A stretch of 64,000 nt of DNA from Breznakiella homolactica. Its GTDB lineage: Bacteria > Spirochaetota > Spirochaetia > Treponematales > Breznakiellaceae. The stretch's first letter is position 1; every line of letters begins with the position of its first letter. The position numbers and the translations under genes were made by a program. The notes under the pieces are model-generated. The model was not told the DNA's origin. It did not search any database and worked only from the letters and a program-made list of their open reading frames with translations. Below are positions 7,614 through 18,413 of the stretch, one piece after another. The stretch covers positions 868,001 through 932,000 of the forward strand of contig NZ_CP067089.2 in NCBI RefSeq assembly GCF_016616095.2, written 5' to 3'.

Positions 7614-8561
7614 ATGCACATCCGGTTTTGGGGTGTCCGCGGGTCCCTTCCGGCCCCCCAGGCGCCAAGCAAGATACGAAGCAAAATATCCGCTATCCTC
7701 GAACGGGTGACCCCTGAGGACATAGAAACCCCCCAAAGCCGGGAGCGTTTTCTGGCGGGACTGCCGCCGTGGCTTTTCGGTACGGTCGGGGGCAATACTC
7801 CCTGTGTGGAACTCCGGGCCTCAAACACGGAAGAAGATGAGGTTATTGTATTTGACGCCGGTTCCGGCATCCGGGAACTTGGGATTGCCATGGCAAAAGA
7901 GCGGGTTAAACCGACTCATTACCATATTTTCTTTTCCCATTTCCACTGGGACCATCTTCAGGGGCTGCCGTTTTTCGGACCTTCCTACGATCCGTCGGTA
8001 AATATCACCTTTTATTCACCCATGGCAAACCTTGAGGATGCCCTCCACGGGCAGATGACATCCCCGTATTTCCCCGTCCACATGGAATCCATGAACGCCC
8101 GGAAACAATTCAGCATCCTGACGGAGGGAATTACCCTGGGTGACATGAAAATTTCCTATAAAAGGATGAACCATCCGGGAAATTCCTATTCCTATTCGGT
8201 CGATTCCGGGGGGCATCGGTTTATTTACGCCACCGATACCGAACTTTCAACCAATGATTTTATAAAGAATGAGGAAAATTCATCCTTTTTTGAAAACGCG
8301 GACCTGGTGGTTATTGATTCACAATATACCCTCGGCGAGGCCATAGAAAAATACAACTGGGGGCACAGCGCGTTCAGCCTTGGCGTGGATTTTGCCGCCA
8401 ACTGGGGTATCAAGCACCTGGTGCTGTTTCACCATGATCCTACCTATGATGACCGCAAGCTGTTCAATATCCTTCAATCGGCCCGCTGGTACACGGACCG
8501 TATGGGAATCAAGGGAGTAAAAATAACCCTTGCCATGGAAGGCCTGGAGATTGATCTGTAA
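7614..8561 (+). CDS. Metallo-beta-lactamase-fold hydrolase
   Basis: A 315-residue cytoplasmic protein starting MHIRFWGVRGSLP, typical of the PhnP/beta-lactamase-like subgroup. The metal-binding HFHWDH motif is near residues 107-112, and later ligands (NHPGNSYSY, ATDTE, HHDP) follow in the expected order. An insertion of about 40 residues after GSLPAPQ (around 17-55) is unusual compared with short family members. Substrate unknown; phosphodiesterase activity is possible. It is downstream of the Cys-cluster gene and 2 bases before a small orphan gene. Confidence 0.88.
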   Translation: MHIRFWGVRGSLPAPQAPSKIRSKISAILERVTPEDIETPQSRERFLAGLPPWLFGTVGGNTPCVELRASNTEEDEVIVFDAGSGIRELGIAMAKERVKPTHYHIFFSHFHWDHLQGLPFFGPSYDPSVNITFYSPMANLEDALHGQMTSPYFPVHMESMNARKQFSILTEGITLGDMKISYKRMNHPGNSYSYSVDSGGHRFIYATDTELSTNDFIKNEENSSFFENADLVVIDSQYTLGEAIEKYNWGHSAFSLGVDFAANWGIKHLVLFHHDPTYDDRKLFNILQSARWYTDRMGIKGVKITLAMEGLEIDL

Positions 8562-8563
8562 AA

Positions 8564-8761
8564 ATGAAAAAAACGCAGGATGAACCGGGACTTTTCTTTG
8601 AATTGCAGGATCTTACGGTCCTGTTTTCGCTGGTTAAATCCATGGAGGACCGCCTTTCCCAGGGAGAACGGAATATCCTCATCGAAATTGAAAAAACCCT
8701 GTATGAGCATCTGTCGATTAAGGAAGTAGCCAAGCTGATCAGTACAAAAACAGGAGCATGA
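8564..8761 (+). CDS. Small protein of unknown function
   Basis: A 65-residue, mostly helical, charged protein with no signal peptide and no family I recognise. It starts 2 bases after the hydrolase stop, and its stop overlaps the next start by 4 bases (ATGA), so it sits in a tight operon. This position and the good codon use support a real gene. Confidence 0.65.
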   Translation: MKKTQDEPGLFFELQDLTVLFSLVKSMEDRLSQGERNILIEIEKTLYEHLSIKEVAKLISTKTGA

Positions 8762-11700
8762 CCTTCGTGACCCGCTCTTTTTCCATTACAGAAAAATCAC
8801 GGAAGCCTATACCGGCGGCCGGGAGAATCCGGCGTGGACCGGGATACCGGCGGTTTTCGAAGGGATGGCTGATACTGGTTGCCGGCATGGCCCTTATGGG
8901 AACTAAAATTTACGGAGAGGATATTCCCCTTCCGGGGATTGTCCTGCCGGCACCGGGAGGTATGGGCGGGTTTTCCCTGGTATCGCCGACCCAGCTGTTT
9001 TCATCGAACGATCCCCGGATGAGTGTCTGGAATCCCGCGGGACAGGCCGGCCGGGAACTTCCGGGGTTTTCCGTTTCCGCGGAGGTCGGTTTCCCGATCC
9101 ATGGAAGCCAGAGCGGAGCGGGGGGGCTTTTTTCCGGAGGAGCCGCCCTTCCCACAGCCATCGGAACCCTCTGGTTTACCGGCGACGCCGCGGTCCGTTC
9201 GGATAATCTGACCGCCTGGGCGGTGCCCCGGGGATTTTCCCTTAACGCGGGGCTGTCAAAACGGGCAGGGGACATACTGAGTCTCGGCATCGGGGTTGGG
9301 GGCGGTTATTTCGTGTCCTCCGATCCATCCTGGAATTTATCAGCTTCCCTGGGAGCCCTCTTTGATATACGGTCCCTGGGTCCCCAGGGAAGCAGGCTTT
9401 CCGTCGCGTTCCTGGGACTGGGCGGCCCCTGGGATTCCTATTTTGCGCCCACACCGCTGGTAGCCCTGGAAACGAAATTCATTGATACGGAAAAATTCGC
9501 CCTGTCCCTGGGCGCTCTCGCCGCGGTACCGGGATTTACGGACTTTACCGCCGGTTTAGGCGCTACCTTTGAATTAGGCCGGTACGTATCGATTGACCTG
9601 GGCTGGTTTCTTTCGTCAAAGCAGATATCCCGCTGGATGGATACGGACAACAGCAATGCCGATCTTTTTGCCCTGTCATGGCCGTCCATATCATTGCGCT
9701 TTGAGGGCGCCTCCCTGCTGCGGGCGGGAAAATTCGGGGTCGATCCCTCTCTGCGGGTAAAACCCGCGGGCCAGCAGGCCATGAGGGTTGAAGCGGCGGC
9801 GGTTTTTTCCGCGGGCGAGCGGGATATTACCGGGCCGGTAATTGTTCCCGGACTTCCCGAACACGCGGCGTATTCGCCCCGGCTGCTGTCCGAAGTTGTT
9901 GTTCCCATTGCGGTTACCGATGAATCGGTAATCGTATCCTGGGACGCGGCGGTAACGGGACCCGGCGGTATCCAGGTTTTTGCCGGCAGCGGCGGCGATA
10001 CGGACCCCGGACGGAATCCGTATTTCGGCACCCTCTTTACGGTAAAACGGAATGTTCCTCTTCCCGAAAAATTTATTATCCCCATTTCCCCGGATTTGCC
10101 CGACGGGGCGTATACCCTTTCAATGACCGCTGCCGATGAGCGGGGCAACCAGAGCCGGTACAGCGGAACCATTTTTATCCTCGACGGGACGCCGCCGTCG
10201 GCCGCTGTCAGTACCCCGGAGTACCGGATTTTCAGCCCCAACGGGGACGGCATCCGGGATGTGCTGGCCATTGAGCAGACCGGAAGCATGGAATCCCTCT
10301 GGCAGGGAATCATATACGGCGTCTCGGGAGATCAGGTGTTTTCCCTTTCCTGGCTGGACTCGGAACCGTCTTCCTTTGTCTGGGACGGCAGGGACAACCG
10401 GGGCGACATTGTCCCCGACGGAACCTACACCTATACCCTTACCGCCAGGGACGAAGGGGGCAACACCTTCGAGGATTCAATCCGGAATATTATCGTGGAC
10501 GCCGCCCCCACGGCCATTGCCCTGTCCCTGGACGGAACGGCCCTTTCCACCGATCCCGATTCCAATTACCGGAATGTAACACTGGTCAATTCTCCCGCGA
10601 GAACCAGGGGCCTTGAGTCGTGGCGGTTTTCCCTGATTTCTGACAGCGGCGCCGCGGCCCGGATCTGGGAAGGTTCCGCGGAAAACCTTGATCTCTTTCC
10701 CCGGAGTATCGTTTTTGACGGCAGGACCCGTGACGGTGATCCCGTGCCAGACGGCACCTACCGCTTTAAGGCGGAACTGGTATACACCAACGGGGATTCA
10801 CCCAGCGCGCTGAGCGGGACATTTTTAATCGATTCCAAGGTCCCCGCCGCCCGGGTCAGGGCATCGTCACAGTTCCTGAATATTGACCGGAACCAGCGGG
10901 TCGTTCTGTACCACGACCTGTCCGCCGGAGCGGTCTGGAAGGGCACAATTTACGACAGTCAGAACAGAATAATCCGCAGCTACGACCTGAGCCCCGAGCC
11001 TGAGCTGACAATACAGTGGAACGGCTTAGACAGCCGGGGGGAACCGGTCCCTGAGGGCATGTACCGGTATTCCGCGGAAGGAACCAGCGCCGTAGGCCTT
11101 TCGGGGAAATCAAACGAAGTATCCATGCGGGTGGACACCGGCGGATATGAGCTGTCCCTCCTGGCGGACAAGGATATTTTCTCGGCCCTGGTGGCGGACG
11201 GCCGGCAGCGGTACCTGCCGCGGCTCAGCCGGCCGGAACGGGCCGTTTCCTATGAACTCTCCGTCAGCGGCGGCGGTTCCGGCGCGGAGGTCCGCCGGTT
11301 TTACGGCGCCGGTCCCGTGCCCCGGGCGATCGACTGGGACGGCAGGGACGCCTTCGGTGTTCCCGTTCCCCCGGGCAGCTACAGCGCGGTAATGACCGTA
11401 CGGTACGATGACGGCGAACAAGTGGTCTCCGAACCGGTAACGACCCTGGTGGATTCCGTTCCGCCCCGGGGAAGCGTCAACGTAAACCGGAACCTGTTCT
11501 CTCCCAACGGCGATGGTATATACGATACGGTCGAATTCCAGATTTCCGGGGACAAGGAAGCCCACTGGACCGCGGTTATCGAGACCGAAGCCGGCGGCCT
11601 GGCGCGGTCCTACTCATGGCAGGGGCTGCCCCCGGAACGGCTGGTATGGGACGGCACCGACGGTTCCGGATCGTATTTCCCCGACGGAAGCTACCGGCTC

Positions 11701-12822
11701 CGCCTCAGCGCCCTTGACCGGGCGGGGAACGTTTTTTCCGCGGTATCCGGCCCGGTCCGGATGGACTCCCGGATACCCGCCCTGTCCCTGACCGCGGACA
11801 AAACCGCCTTCAGCCCCAACGGGGACGGCTTCGCCGATGCCATGAATTTCCGTCTCATACCGTCATTTACTGACGGGCTTTCAGCCTGGGAAATTACGGT
11901 TGCAGACGAGGGAAATACCCCCGTAAAGGTTATATCCGCCCGGGACAAGGGAGAAACGGCGCCTCCCCAGAATTTCTCCTGGGACGGCCGGACGGAAACG
12001 GGGCAGGCGGCGCCGGACGGGAATTACCGGATCCGGGCGGTTTTCCGGTATACCAAAGGCGATATTGCCGAAACCGCAACCGCTCCATTCCTGCTGGATA
12101 CGGCGCCTCCCGAGGTAGCGCTCTCCCTGAGCCCGAACCCGTTTTCGCCGGACGGAGACGGATTTGAGGATGAACTGGAAATCCGTATCACCGCCAGGGA
12201 CCGGAGCCCGATCGCCGGATGGATGCTGACAATCAACGATCCCGGGGGTTATCCCTTTACGAGTTTTTCCGGGACCGCCCTTCCGGCTGAACCTTTCTAT
12301 TGGGATGGCATGAACCTGAACGGTGATCTGGTTGAGGCTGCCCAGGATTACCCCTATACCCTGCGGGTCCGGGACAACCTGGGCAATACCGCGGTGATCC
12401 AGGGAACCATCGCCACGGATGTATTCGTGCTGGTTGACGGAGACCGGCTAAAAATCAGAATATCATCCATCGTATTTCCGCCGTCCTCAGCATCGCTGTA
12501 CGGTATAGATCCGGAAACCGATGCCCGGAACAGCGCCATCCTCGACCGCATCGCCGCGGTGCTGACCCGGTATCCGGCCTACAGAATACGGATCGAAGGC
12601 CACGCGGTGAACCTTTCCGGGACCGAGCGTGAAGAACGGGTGGAACTGGCGCCCCTGTCCCTGTCCCGGGCTCAGGCGGTCATGCAGGCCTTAATTGAGC
12701 GCGGTACCGACCGAAGCCGTCTGGAAGCCCGCGGATTAGGAGGAACCGAACCGATTGTACCCCATGGCGATACCGCCTCCCGCTGGCGGAACCGCAGGGT
12801 TGAATTCATTCTGATGAGGTAA
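8758..12822 (+). CDS. Large exported protein with FlgD-like repeats and C-terminal OmpA domain
   Basis: A 1354-residue protein. A long basic leader precedes a hydrophobic segment at about 37-50, giving a signal sequence. Residues about 60-350 are Gly- and aromatic-rich beta strands, barrel-like. A chain of Ig-like units follows, each with a WDGRD or WDG turn and a PDGxYxY motif, as in FlgD C-terminal repeats; four carry the Asp/Asn-rich loop FSPNGDG or FSPDGDG (near 491, 913, 1017 and 1128) known from calcium-binding surface proteins. The last 90 residues form an OmpA-like peptidoglycan-binding domain ending NRRVEFILMR. Likely an outer-envelope structural protein; role unknown. It precedes mltG by 2 bases. 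Confidence 0.85.
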   Translation: MTFVTRSFSITEKSRKPIPAAGRIRRGPGYRRFSKGWLILVAGMALMGTKIYGEDIPLPGIVLPAPGGMGGFSLVSPTQLFSSNDPRMSVWNPAGQAGRELPGFSVSAEVGFPIHGSQSGAGGLFSGGAALPTAIGTLWFTGDAAVRSDNLTAWAVPRGFSLNAGLSKRAGDILSLGIGVGGGYFVSSDPSWNLSASLGALFDIRSLGPQGSRLSVAFLGLGGPWDSYFAPTPLVALETKFIDTEKFALSLGALAAVPGFTDFTAGLGATFELGRYVSIDLGWFLSSKQISRWMDTDNSNADLFALSWPSISLRFEGASLLRAGKFGVDPSLRVKPAGQQAMRVEAAAVFSAGERDITGPVIVPGLPEHAAYSPRLLSEVVVPIAVTDESVIVSWDAAVTGPGGIQVFAGSGGDTDPGRNPYFGTLFTVKRNVPLPEKFIIPISPDLPDGAYTLSMTAADERGNQSRYSGTIFILDGTPPSAAVSTPEYRIFSPNGDGIRDVLAIEQTGSMESLWQGIIYGVSGDQVFSLSWLDSEPSSFVWDGRDNRGDIVPDGTYTYTLTARDEGGNTFEDSIRNIIVDAAPTAIALSLDGTALSTDPDSNYRNVTLVNSPARTRGLESWRFSLISDSGAAARIWEGSAENLDLFPRSIVFDGRTRDGDPVPDGTYRFKAELVYTNGDSPSALSGTFLIDSKVPAARVRASSQFLNIDRNQRVVLYHDLSAGAVWKGTIYDSQNRIIRSYDLSPEPELTIQWNGLDSRGEPVPEGMYRYSAEGTSAVGLSGKSNEVSMRVDTGGYELSLLADKDIFSALVADGRQRYLPRLSRPERAVSYELSVSGGGSGAEVRRFYGAGPVPRAIDWDGRDAFGVPVPPGSYSAVMTVRYDDGEQVVSEPVTTLVDSVPPRGSVNVNRNLFSPNGDGIYDTVEFQISGDKEAHWTAVIETEAGGLARSYSWQGLPPERLVWDGTDGSGSYFPDGSYRLRLSALDRAGNVFSAVSGPVRMDSRIPALSLTADKTAFSPNGDGFADAMNFRLIPSFTDGLSAWEITVADEGNTPVKVISARDKGETAPPQNFSWDGRTETGQAAPDGNYRIRAVFRYTKGDIAETATAPFLLDTAPPEVALSLSPNPFSPDGDGFEDELEIRITARDRSPIAGWMLTINDPGGYPFTSFSGTALPAEPFYWDGMNLNGDLVEAAQDYPYTLRVRDNLGNTAVIQGTIATDVFVLVDGDRLKIRISSIVFPPSSASLYGIDPETDARNSAILDRIAAVLTRYPAYRIRIEGHAVNLSGTEREERVELAPLSLSRAQAVMQALIERGTDRSRLEARGLGGTEPIVPHGDTASRWRNRRVEFILMR

Positions 12823-12824
12823 CT

Positions 12825-13898
12825 ATGCCCAAATTTATACGCACCATCAGCAAATTTTTAGCCATCCTCATTGGAGCTATTCTGGCGGTTTCAGCGGCCT
12901 GCCTCGGGCTGGCTCTGTTTTTCAATACCCCGCCGGAGGACCCGCCCTCCATACCGCAGGGGGTTGAGACCATTAAAAAAACCGAAGACGGTTCGTATAT
13001 TGTTGAAATCCGGAGCGGGGACACCGCCATGGCAGTGGGCAAACGCCTGGCCGACGCCAATATAATCCGGAGCCGGCTTTTCTGGAATGTTCTGTCCAGA
13101 ATAAACCCCGAGCATATCAAGGCCGGAGTCTACAGTCTGGATCTCCCCATGACCCAGTTTGAAATACGGTCGCTGCTCGTTTCCGGACGGCAGATCCTGG
13201 TCCGGGTTACCATTCCCGAAGGCAGCACCCTGAAAAAAAACGCCGCCATCCTTGAGGCCGCGGGAATCTGCGGCGCAGAGGAATTCCTGGCGGCAGCGGC
13301 GGATCCGGAAATAACCGCGAAATACCGGGTTCCCGGGGAGACCATGGAAGGCTACCTCTATCCCGATACGTATTTGTTCCCCCAGGGGTTTCCCGCCGCC
13401 CGGGTGGTGCAGACCATGGCGGATACGTTTTTTTCACGGCTCCGGCAGGCCTTTCCGGAAGCCGATTCCCTGACCCCGGATGAACTCAACCAGCGGGTAA
13501 TCATCGCGTCCATTGTGGAGCGGGAATACCGCATCCCCGATGAGGCACCCCTCATGGCGGGGGTATTCTACAACCGCCTGCGGATAGGGATGCCCCTGCA
13601 GTCGTGCGCCACCGTGGAATACATAATAACCGAAATCCAGGGCCGGCCCCATCCGGAGCGGCTCTTTACCCGGGACACGGAAATCCGGGATCCCTATAAC
13701 ACCTACATCCGGCCGGGACTGCCGCCGGGGCCGATCTCCGCCCCGGGCATGGTAGCCCTCAGGGCGTCTTTCGAACCGGCCGCGAGCACATATCTCTATT
13801 TCCGGGTGGCGGACCCATCCACCGGCAGACACTACTTTTCCGAAACCCTGGACGACCATATCCGGGCCGGGGTTCTGTATCTTAAGGGGAGTTTTTAG
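12825..13898 (+). CDS. mltG: Endolytic peptidoglycan transglycosylase
   Basis: A 357-residue inner-membrane enzyme that cleaves nascent glycan strands and ends their elongation. There is one N-terminal membrane segment (about 9-30), a LysM-like region, then the YceG catalytic domain with IASIVEREY (the key Glu), FYNRLRIGMPLQS and TYIRPGLPPGPI motifs. GATGAGGT precedes the ATG. It sits between a peptidoglycan-binding OmpA protein and dnaG, and is likely co-transcribed with both. Confidence 0.94.
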   Translation: MPKFIRTISKFLAILIGAILAVSAACLGLALFFNTPPEDPPSIPQGVETIKKTEDGSYIVEIRSGDTAMAVGKRLADANIIRSRLFWNVLSRINPEHIKAGVYSLDLPMTQFEIRSLLVSGRQILVRVTIPEGSTLKKNAAILEAAGICGAEEFLAAAADPEITAKYRVPGETMEGYLYPDTYLFPQGFPAARVVQTMADTFFSRLRQAFPEADSLTPDELNQRVIIASIVEREYRIPDEAPLMAGVFYNRLRIGMPLQSCATVEYIITEIQGRPHPERLFTRDTEIRDPYNTYIRPGLPPGPISAPGMVALRASFEPAASTYLYFRVADPSTGRHYFSETLDDHIRAGVLYLKGSF

Positions 13899-13903
13899 AC
13901 GCC

Positions 13904-15730
13904 ATGGGTTATATTTCCGAAGCCACCATACAGGAGGTCAATTCCCGGGCGGATATTGTCAGCGTCGTCGGCGAATATTTGCGGCTGGAGAAGCGGGGAG
14001 GCCGGTACTGGGGGCTGTGTCCCTTTCATAATGAAAAAACACCATCCTTTTCGGTGGATCCGTCCCGGAACATGTACTACTGCTTCGGATGCCACCAGGG
14101 CGGCGGGGTGATCAACTTTGTGATGGAAACCGAAAAATTCACCTATCCCGAAGCCATCGAAGCCCTGGCCAAACGCATGGGGATCGAAGTTGTATACGAA
14201 AACAGCGGGAAACCGCAGAAGGATCAGGAAAAACTGAACCGCCTGGATGAAGCGGCGGAGCTCTGCCGGCGGGTAGCGGGAAGTTTTCACCATATTCTTA
14301 TGGAAAAACCCGAAGGAAACCGGGCGAAACAGTACATTCTGGACCGCGGAATTTCAAAAGACATGATCGAACGGTTCCGCTTGGGATACGCCCCCGGCGA
14401 CCGGTCCTGGCTGTACGGATTCCTGCTTAAAAAAGGGTATTCGGAACAGTTCCTGGCCGGCAGCGGGCTGTTCTCCAAAAACAATCCCCGCTCATCCTTT
14501 TTTGCGGACCGGCTCATTTTTCCCATTGCCGACCGCCAGGGCCGGACCGTGGCATTCGGAGGCCGGATTCTCTCCGGGGACGGTCCCAAATACCTCAATT
14601 CTCCGGAATCGGAGCTCTATAAAAAGCGGGAGACCCTCTTTGCCATTGACCTGGCCCTGCCGGAAATCCGTAAAACCAGGGAAGTGTACATTGCGGAAGG
14701 CTACATGGATGTTATTGCCCTGCATCAGGGAGGAATAACCAACGCGGTGGCGCCCCTGGGGACGGCATTCACCGACGAACAGGCCCGGCTGCTGCGGCGG
14801 TGGGCGGAAAAGGTGTACCTCATATTCGATTCCGATGAAGCCGGGCAGAACGCGGCGGTCAAATCCATTCTGACCTGCCGGAACAACACCCTTGCCTGCG
14901 CCGTGGTGGATCTCCAGGGAAAAAATCCGGCGGACAAAACGGATCCGAAGGGGCCGCCCCGGTTTAAGGATCCGGCGGATATTTTGCAGGAAGCCGGCCC
15001 CGAGGCGTTGCAAAATAGTGTAAAATGTTATATAAATGACTTTGAATACCTTTTGAACCGCAGCAGATCTCTTTTTGATTTTTCAGATTCCGAAGGGAAA
15101 TACCAGGGAGTGGCGTACATGTTTCCCTACCTGGAAACCCTTGAGTCGGAAGTTGCCCGGGATGCTGCGATGGAGGCCATGGCCGACAGTTTTGGGGTTG
15201 ATCCCGCTTCGGTAAAGCAGGATTTTCTCCGCCGGAAGAACCCCAGACGAAACAATCCCGCCCCTGTTCAGGACGGCACTGTTTCCGAACCGGTACAGAT
15301 GAACGATGAGCTTTTTCTGCTCATTGCGGTATTTGTCAATCTTGATTTGTACCCTAAGTTGCGTTCAACCCTTTCTGTGGAGGAGGTTGATGACCCTAAA
15401 GCCAAGGATATCTTTATTGCTTTGGAAGAATGGTACCGGAACGATTCCGTAGGCGGCTTGGATGAACTCCTGAGCCGCATTGAGAACAGTGGCTTGAGAC
15501 GTTTTGTTCTGGAAAAAGGTAATTCCGAGGCGTTTACCCTTAACCCCGAACAGCTTGTTTCTGATGGAATCAAAAGAATAAAACAAAAACGTTTGGAACG
15601 CCGACGAAAAGATATTATAATTGAATTGCGTTCTGTAAAGAGCGGGGGGGCCGGCATGGGTATTGAAGACCTCCTTTCAGAAAAAGTGCATATTGATGCC
15701 GAATTACGCCGTATTAAGGAAGCCAACTAA
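13904..15730 (+). CDS. dnaG: DNA primase
   Basis: Makes RNA primers at the replication fork. The 608 residues show the CHC2 zinc finger (C39, H42, C60, C63), the catalytic core, and the Toprim domain with [14 protein letters not shown] near 265 and FDSDEAG near 308. The C-terminal 150 residues match the helicase-binding region in position. The gene starts 5 bases after mltG and its stop overlaps the rpoD start (TAATGA), the macromolecular-synthesis arrangement dnaG-rpoD. Confidence 0.97.
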   Translation: MGYISEATIQEVNSRADIVSVVGEYLRLEKRGGRYWGLCPFHNEKTPSFSVDPSRNMYYCFGCHQGGGVINFVMETEKFTYPEAIEALAKRMGIEVVYENSGKPQKDQEKLNRLDEAAELCRRVAGSFHHILMEKPEGNRAKQYILDRGISKDMIERFRLGYAPGDRSWLYGFLLKKGYSEQFLAGSGLFSKNNPRSSFFADRLIFPIADRQGRTVAFGGRILSGDGPKYLNSPESELYKKRETLFAIDLALPEIRKTREVYIAEGYMDVIALHQGGITNAVAPLGTAFTDEQARLLRRWAEKVYLIFDSDEAGQNAAVKSILTCRNNTLACAVVDLQGKNPADKTDPKGPPRFKDPADILQEAGPEALQNSVKCYINDFEYLLNRSRSLFDFSDSEGKYQGVAYMFPYLETLESEVARDAAMEAMADSFGVDPASVKQDFLRRKNPRRNNPAPVQDGTVSEPVQMNDELFLLIAVFVNLDLYPKLRSTLSVEEVDDPKAKDIFIALEEWYRNDSVGGLDELLSRIENSGLRRFVLEKGNSEAFTLNPEQLVSDGIKRIKQKRLERRRKDIIIELRSVKSGGAGMGIEDLLSEKVHIDAELRRIKEAN

Positions 15731-17469
15731 TGACGGATTTGCAGCTTGATCCTGCTGTTATAAAGCTGATTGAATACGCAAAAAACAAGAAAACTCTCTC
15801 ATACGATGAACTTTCTGATTTTTTGCCCGAACATATTGCTAATTCCGATAAGATTGAGCAGGTTTTGGCCATTCTGGAGGCCAATAATGTCCAAATTATT
15901 GAAGAAGACACCCTGGGAGACGACGATTCCGATTCGGAACCGCAGAAAAGCCCCGACCAGGAGAAAAAACGCCTGGTTTACAGTGAAAAAGAATCCTCCG
16001 TGGATGATCCTATCAGGCTGTACCTCAGGGAAATCGGAAAGGAAAACCTGCTCACCGCCGAACAGGAAGTGGAACTGTCCAAACAGATGGAGGACGGTGA
16101 GAATATCATCAAAGGGGTTATCAAGAAATCGGGAATGATAATCCCGGAATTCTACTACATAGCCCAGCGGGCCTTTTCAAAAAAGGATCCCCGGGAAATG
16201 AGCCTTTCCAAAAAAGAAATCACCGAATATATGACCGAGCGCCGGCGGCTCAATCAGTTCTACAAGGAAACCCTCAGGATTATCGGCGCCGACCTTAAGT
16301 CCTATATGGAAATCAAGCGGCGCCTCATTGCCCGGGGGGGCGATATCTTTGAGGACGCCGAGCTTAAGGAACTCAAGACCAATATCCTCTCGGTGATCGA
16401 AACCGCCGAGATTCATCCCGAGGAAATCACCGAATTTTCCGATAAATTTGTCCAGGCCGCCAAACGTATCAAACGGTACAAGAAGGAGCAGGAACGGATC
16501 GAGAAACGCCTCAGGGTGGCCTCGCTCAAGGAACTCCGCGCTCTGGGCCGGGGACTGACCATAAAGGACGAACGGGAACGCCTGGAAGAAGAACTGGGGC
16601 TGAGTTCCGATGAAATCAAGGAACTCATCCGGCATATCCAGGTCACGGAAAAGAAACTCCGCCAGATGGAAGCGGAATTTGAGGAATCCATCGAAAACAT
16701 CAACTCCATGGCCAAGGAAATAAACCGCGGCCGTATGATGATGAAGAGCGCCAAGGACCGCCTTATCAAGGCGAACCTCCGGTTGGTGGTTTCCATTGCC
16801 AAGAAGTACACCAACCGCGGGCTCCATTTCTTCGATCTCGTCCAGGAAGGCAACATCGGTCTCATCAAGGCGGTGGAAAAATTCGAATACCAGAAGGGAT
16901 TTAAATTTTCAACCTACGCGACCTGGTGGATCCGTCAGGCCATTACCCGGTCCATATCGGACCAGGCCCGGACCATCCGGGTTCCCGTGCACATGATCGA
17001 ACAGATCAACAAGGTTGTCCGGGAGTCCCGCCAGCTTATGCAGGTCCTCGGCAGGGAACCCACGGATGAGGAAATAGCCGACCGCCTGGGCTGGACCGCC
17101 CAGCGGGTAAAATCCGTCAAAAACGTTGCCCGGGAACCCATATCCCTGGAAACGCCCATCGGCGAGGAAGAGGATTCCCTCCTGGGAGACTTTATCGAAG
17201 ATAAGGATGTGGAAAATCCTGCGAACCAGACCGCCTTTACGCTGCTCCAGGAACAGCTCTGCGGAGTTCTGTCCACGCTTCCCGCCCGGGAACAGGAGGT
17301 ACTCAAAATGCGGTTCGGCCTGGACGACGGGTATTCCCTTACCCTGGAAGAGGTGGGGCTGTATTTCAATGTTACCCGGGAACGGATACGCCAGATTGAA
17401 GCAAAAGCCCTGCGCCGGCTGCGGCATCCCAAACGAAGCCGGAAATTAAAGGATTATCTCGATCATTGA
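15730..17469 (+). CDS. rpoD: RNA polymerase sigma factor, housekeeping sigma-70
   Basis: The main sigma factor, 579 residues. Region 1.2 is [12 protein letters not shown] near 95, followed by a non-conserved spacer of about 200 residues. Region 2 has [27 protein letters not shown] and [11 protein letters not shown]. Region 3 starts at [11 protein letters not shown], and region 4.2 contains [18 protein letters not shown]. It follows dnaG with a one-base overlap. The TTGACA/TATAAT-like promoters seen in the window fit this factor. Confidence 0.98.
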   Translation: MTDLQLDPAVIKLIEYAKNKKTLSYDELSDFLPEHIANSDKIEQVLAILEANNVQIIEEDTLGDDDSDSEPQKSPDQEKKRLVYSEKESSVDDPIRLYLREIGKENLLTAEQEVELSKQMEDGENIIKGVIKKSGMIIPEFYYIAQRAFSKKDPREMSLSKKEITEYMTERRRLNQFYKETLRIIGADLKSYMEIKRRLIARGGDIFEDAELKELKTNILSVIETAEIHPEEITEFSDKFVQAAKRIKRYKKEQERIEKRLRVASLKELRALGRGLTIKDERERLEEELGLSSDEIKELIRHIQVTEKKLRQMEAEFEESIENINSMAKEINRGRMMMKSAKDRLIKANLRLVVSIAKKYTNRGLHFFDLVQEGNIGLIKAVEKFEYQKGFKFSTYATWWIRQAITRSISDQARTIRVPVHMIEQINKVVRESRQLMQVLGREPTDEEIADRLGWTAQRVKSVKNVAREPISLETPIGEEEDSLLGDFIEDKDVENPANQTAFTLLQEQLCGVLSTLPAREQEVLKMRFGLDDGYSLTLEEVGLYFNVTRERIRQIEAKALRRLRHPKRSRKLKDYLDH

Positions 17470-17485
17470 TCAATGTTATTGATCA
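17467..17485. other. Perfect 8-base inverted repeat after rpoD
   Basis: TGATCAAT and ATTGATCA are separated by 3 bases and overlap the last coding bases and stop of rpoD. There is no T-run, so it is not a classical terminator. It could be an operator or an mRNA 3' stem; function unknown. Confidence 0.4.
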
Positions 17486-17560
17486 TCAGCCCTATAAAAC
17501 GCTGTATGCTATTGCATGGAAATGTTTTTTTTACTATTTTAGCATCCTAAGGGGATATGT

Positions 17561-18403
17561 ATGGTTATGGAAGAGGTTTTTGAGAAACTGCGGACACTGC
17601 AGGATATTCTTTCTCAGAAGATAAGCCTGGAACAGGAAATCGAAGAAATTCCCAAGCTTCTTACTACCCAGGAAGAACTGCTGGCCCGTCTCAAAAAGGC
17701 CTTTATCGAGAAAAATCAGGAATACGAAAAGGCACGGACCTCCGAAGCCGAATACCGGAACCTTCTCGCGGAAGCCGAAGGAGCCCGGGAAAAAGCCGAA
17801 AAAAATATGGATTCCATAAACACCCAGCGGGAATACGAAGCCCTGGACAAGGAAATCCGGGACGCTTCGGAACGGGAACAGCAGTACCGTAAGGATCTTC
17901 AGCGGGAAGAACGGATCCTGTCGGAACTCGATGAGCAGATGAAGCAGAACGCCGCCCTGATTGAACAGCAGGAAAAAGAACTGGAAGATCGCCGTTCCGG
18001 TATTCAGGCTGAAATATCCGAAAAAGGCTCCCAGGTAAAGACGCTCCAGAAGGATGAAGATAAGCTGGTACCCGGCCTTGACCCGGAAGTACTGTTCAAA
18101 TTCGAACGGATTATCCGCAATAAGATGGGCCGGGGTATTGTCGCCATAAAAGGCGGTGTCTGTATGGGCTGTCACATGATTCTGCCGGCGCAGTTTGCCA
18201 ATACGGTCCGGGAAGGTGAGGATATTGTGTTCTGCCCGTACTGTTCCAGGATCCTGTTCTATGAAGAATCCGAAGGCGATGACCAGGAATACTTCAGCGA
18301 TGATGACGCGGGCAGCCTCGCGGACCTTGATGATATGGATGACGATGAATATGATGAAGACGACGAGGATGATGAAAAAGTAAGCATGGATTACGAGGAA
18401 TAA
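17561..18403 (+). CDS. Coiled-coil protein with C4 zinc ribbon
   Basis: A 280-residue protein. Residues about 5-180 form a long Glu/Lys/Arg-rich coiled coil. About 200-230 hold two CxxC pairs (CMGC and CPYC), a zinc ribbon of the type often annotated as a C4-type zinc ribbon domain protein. The last 45 residues are almost all Asp/Glu, an extreme acidic tail. Its role is unknown; nucleic-acid binding through the ribbon is an inference. AAGGGG lies 6 bases before the ATG. It sits between rpoD and the RNase P RNA gene, which begins 10 bases after its stop. Confidence 0.87.
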   Translation: MVMEEVFEKLRTLQDILSQKISLEQEIEEIPKLLTTQEELLARLKKAFIEKNQEYEKARTSEAEYRNLLAEAEGAREKAEKNMDSINTQREYEALDKEIRDASEREQQYRKDLQREERILSELDEQMKQNAALIEQQEKELEDRRSGIQAEISEKGSQVKTLQKDEDKLVPGLDPEVLFKFERIIRNKMGRGIVAIKGGVCMGCHMILPAQFANTVREGEDIVFCPYCSRILFYEESEGDDQEYFSDDDAGSLADLDDMDDDEYDEDDEDDEKVSMDYEE

Positions 18404-18413
18404 TGATTTTTAG

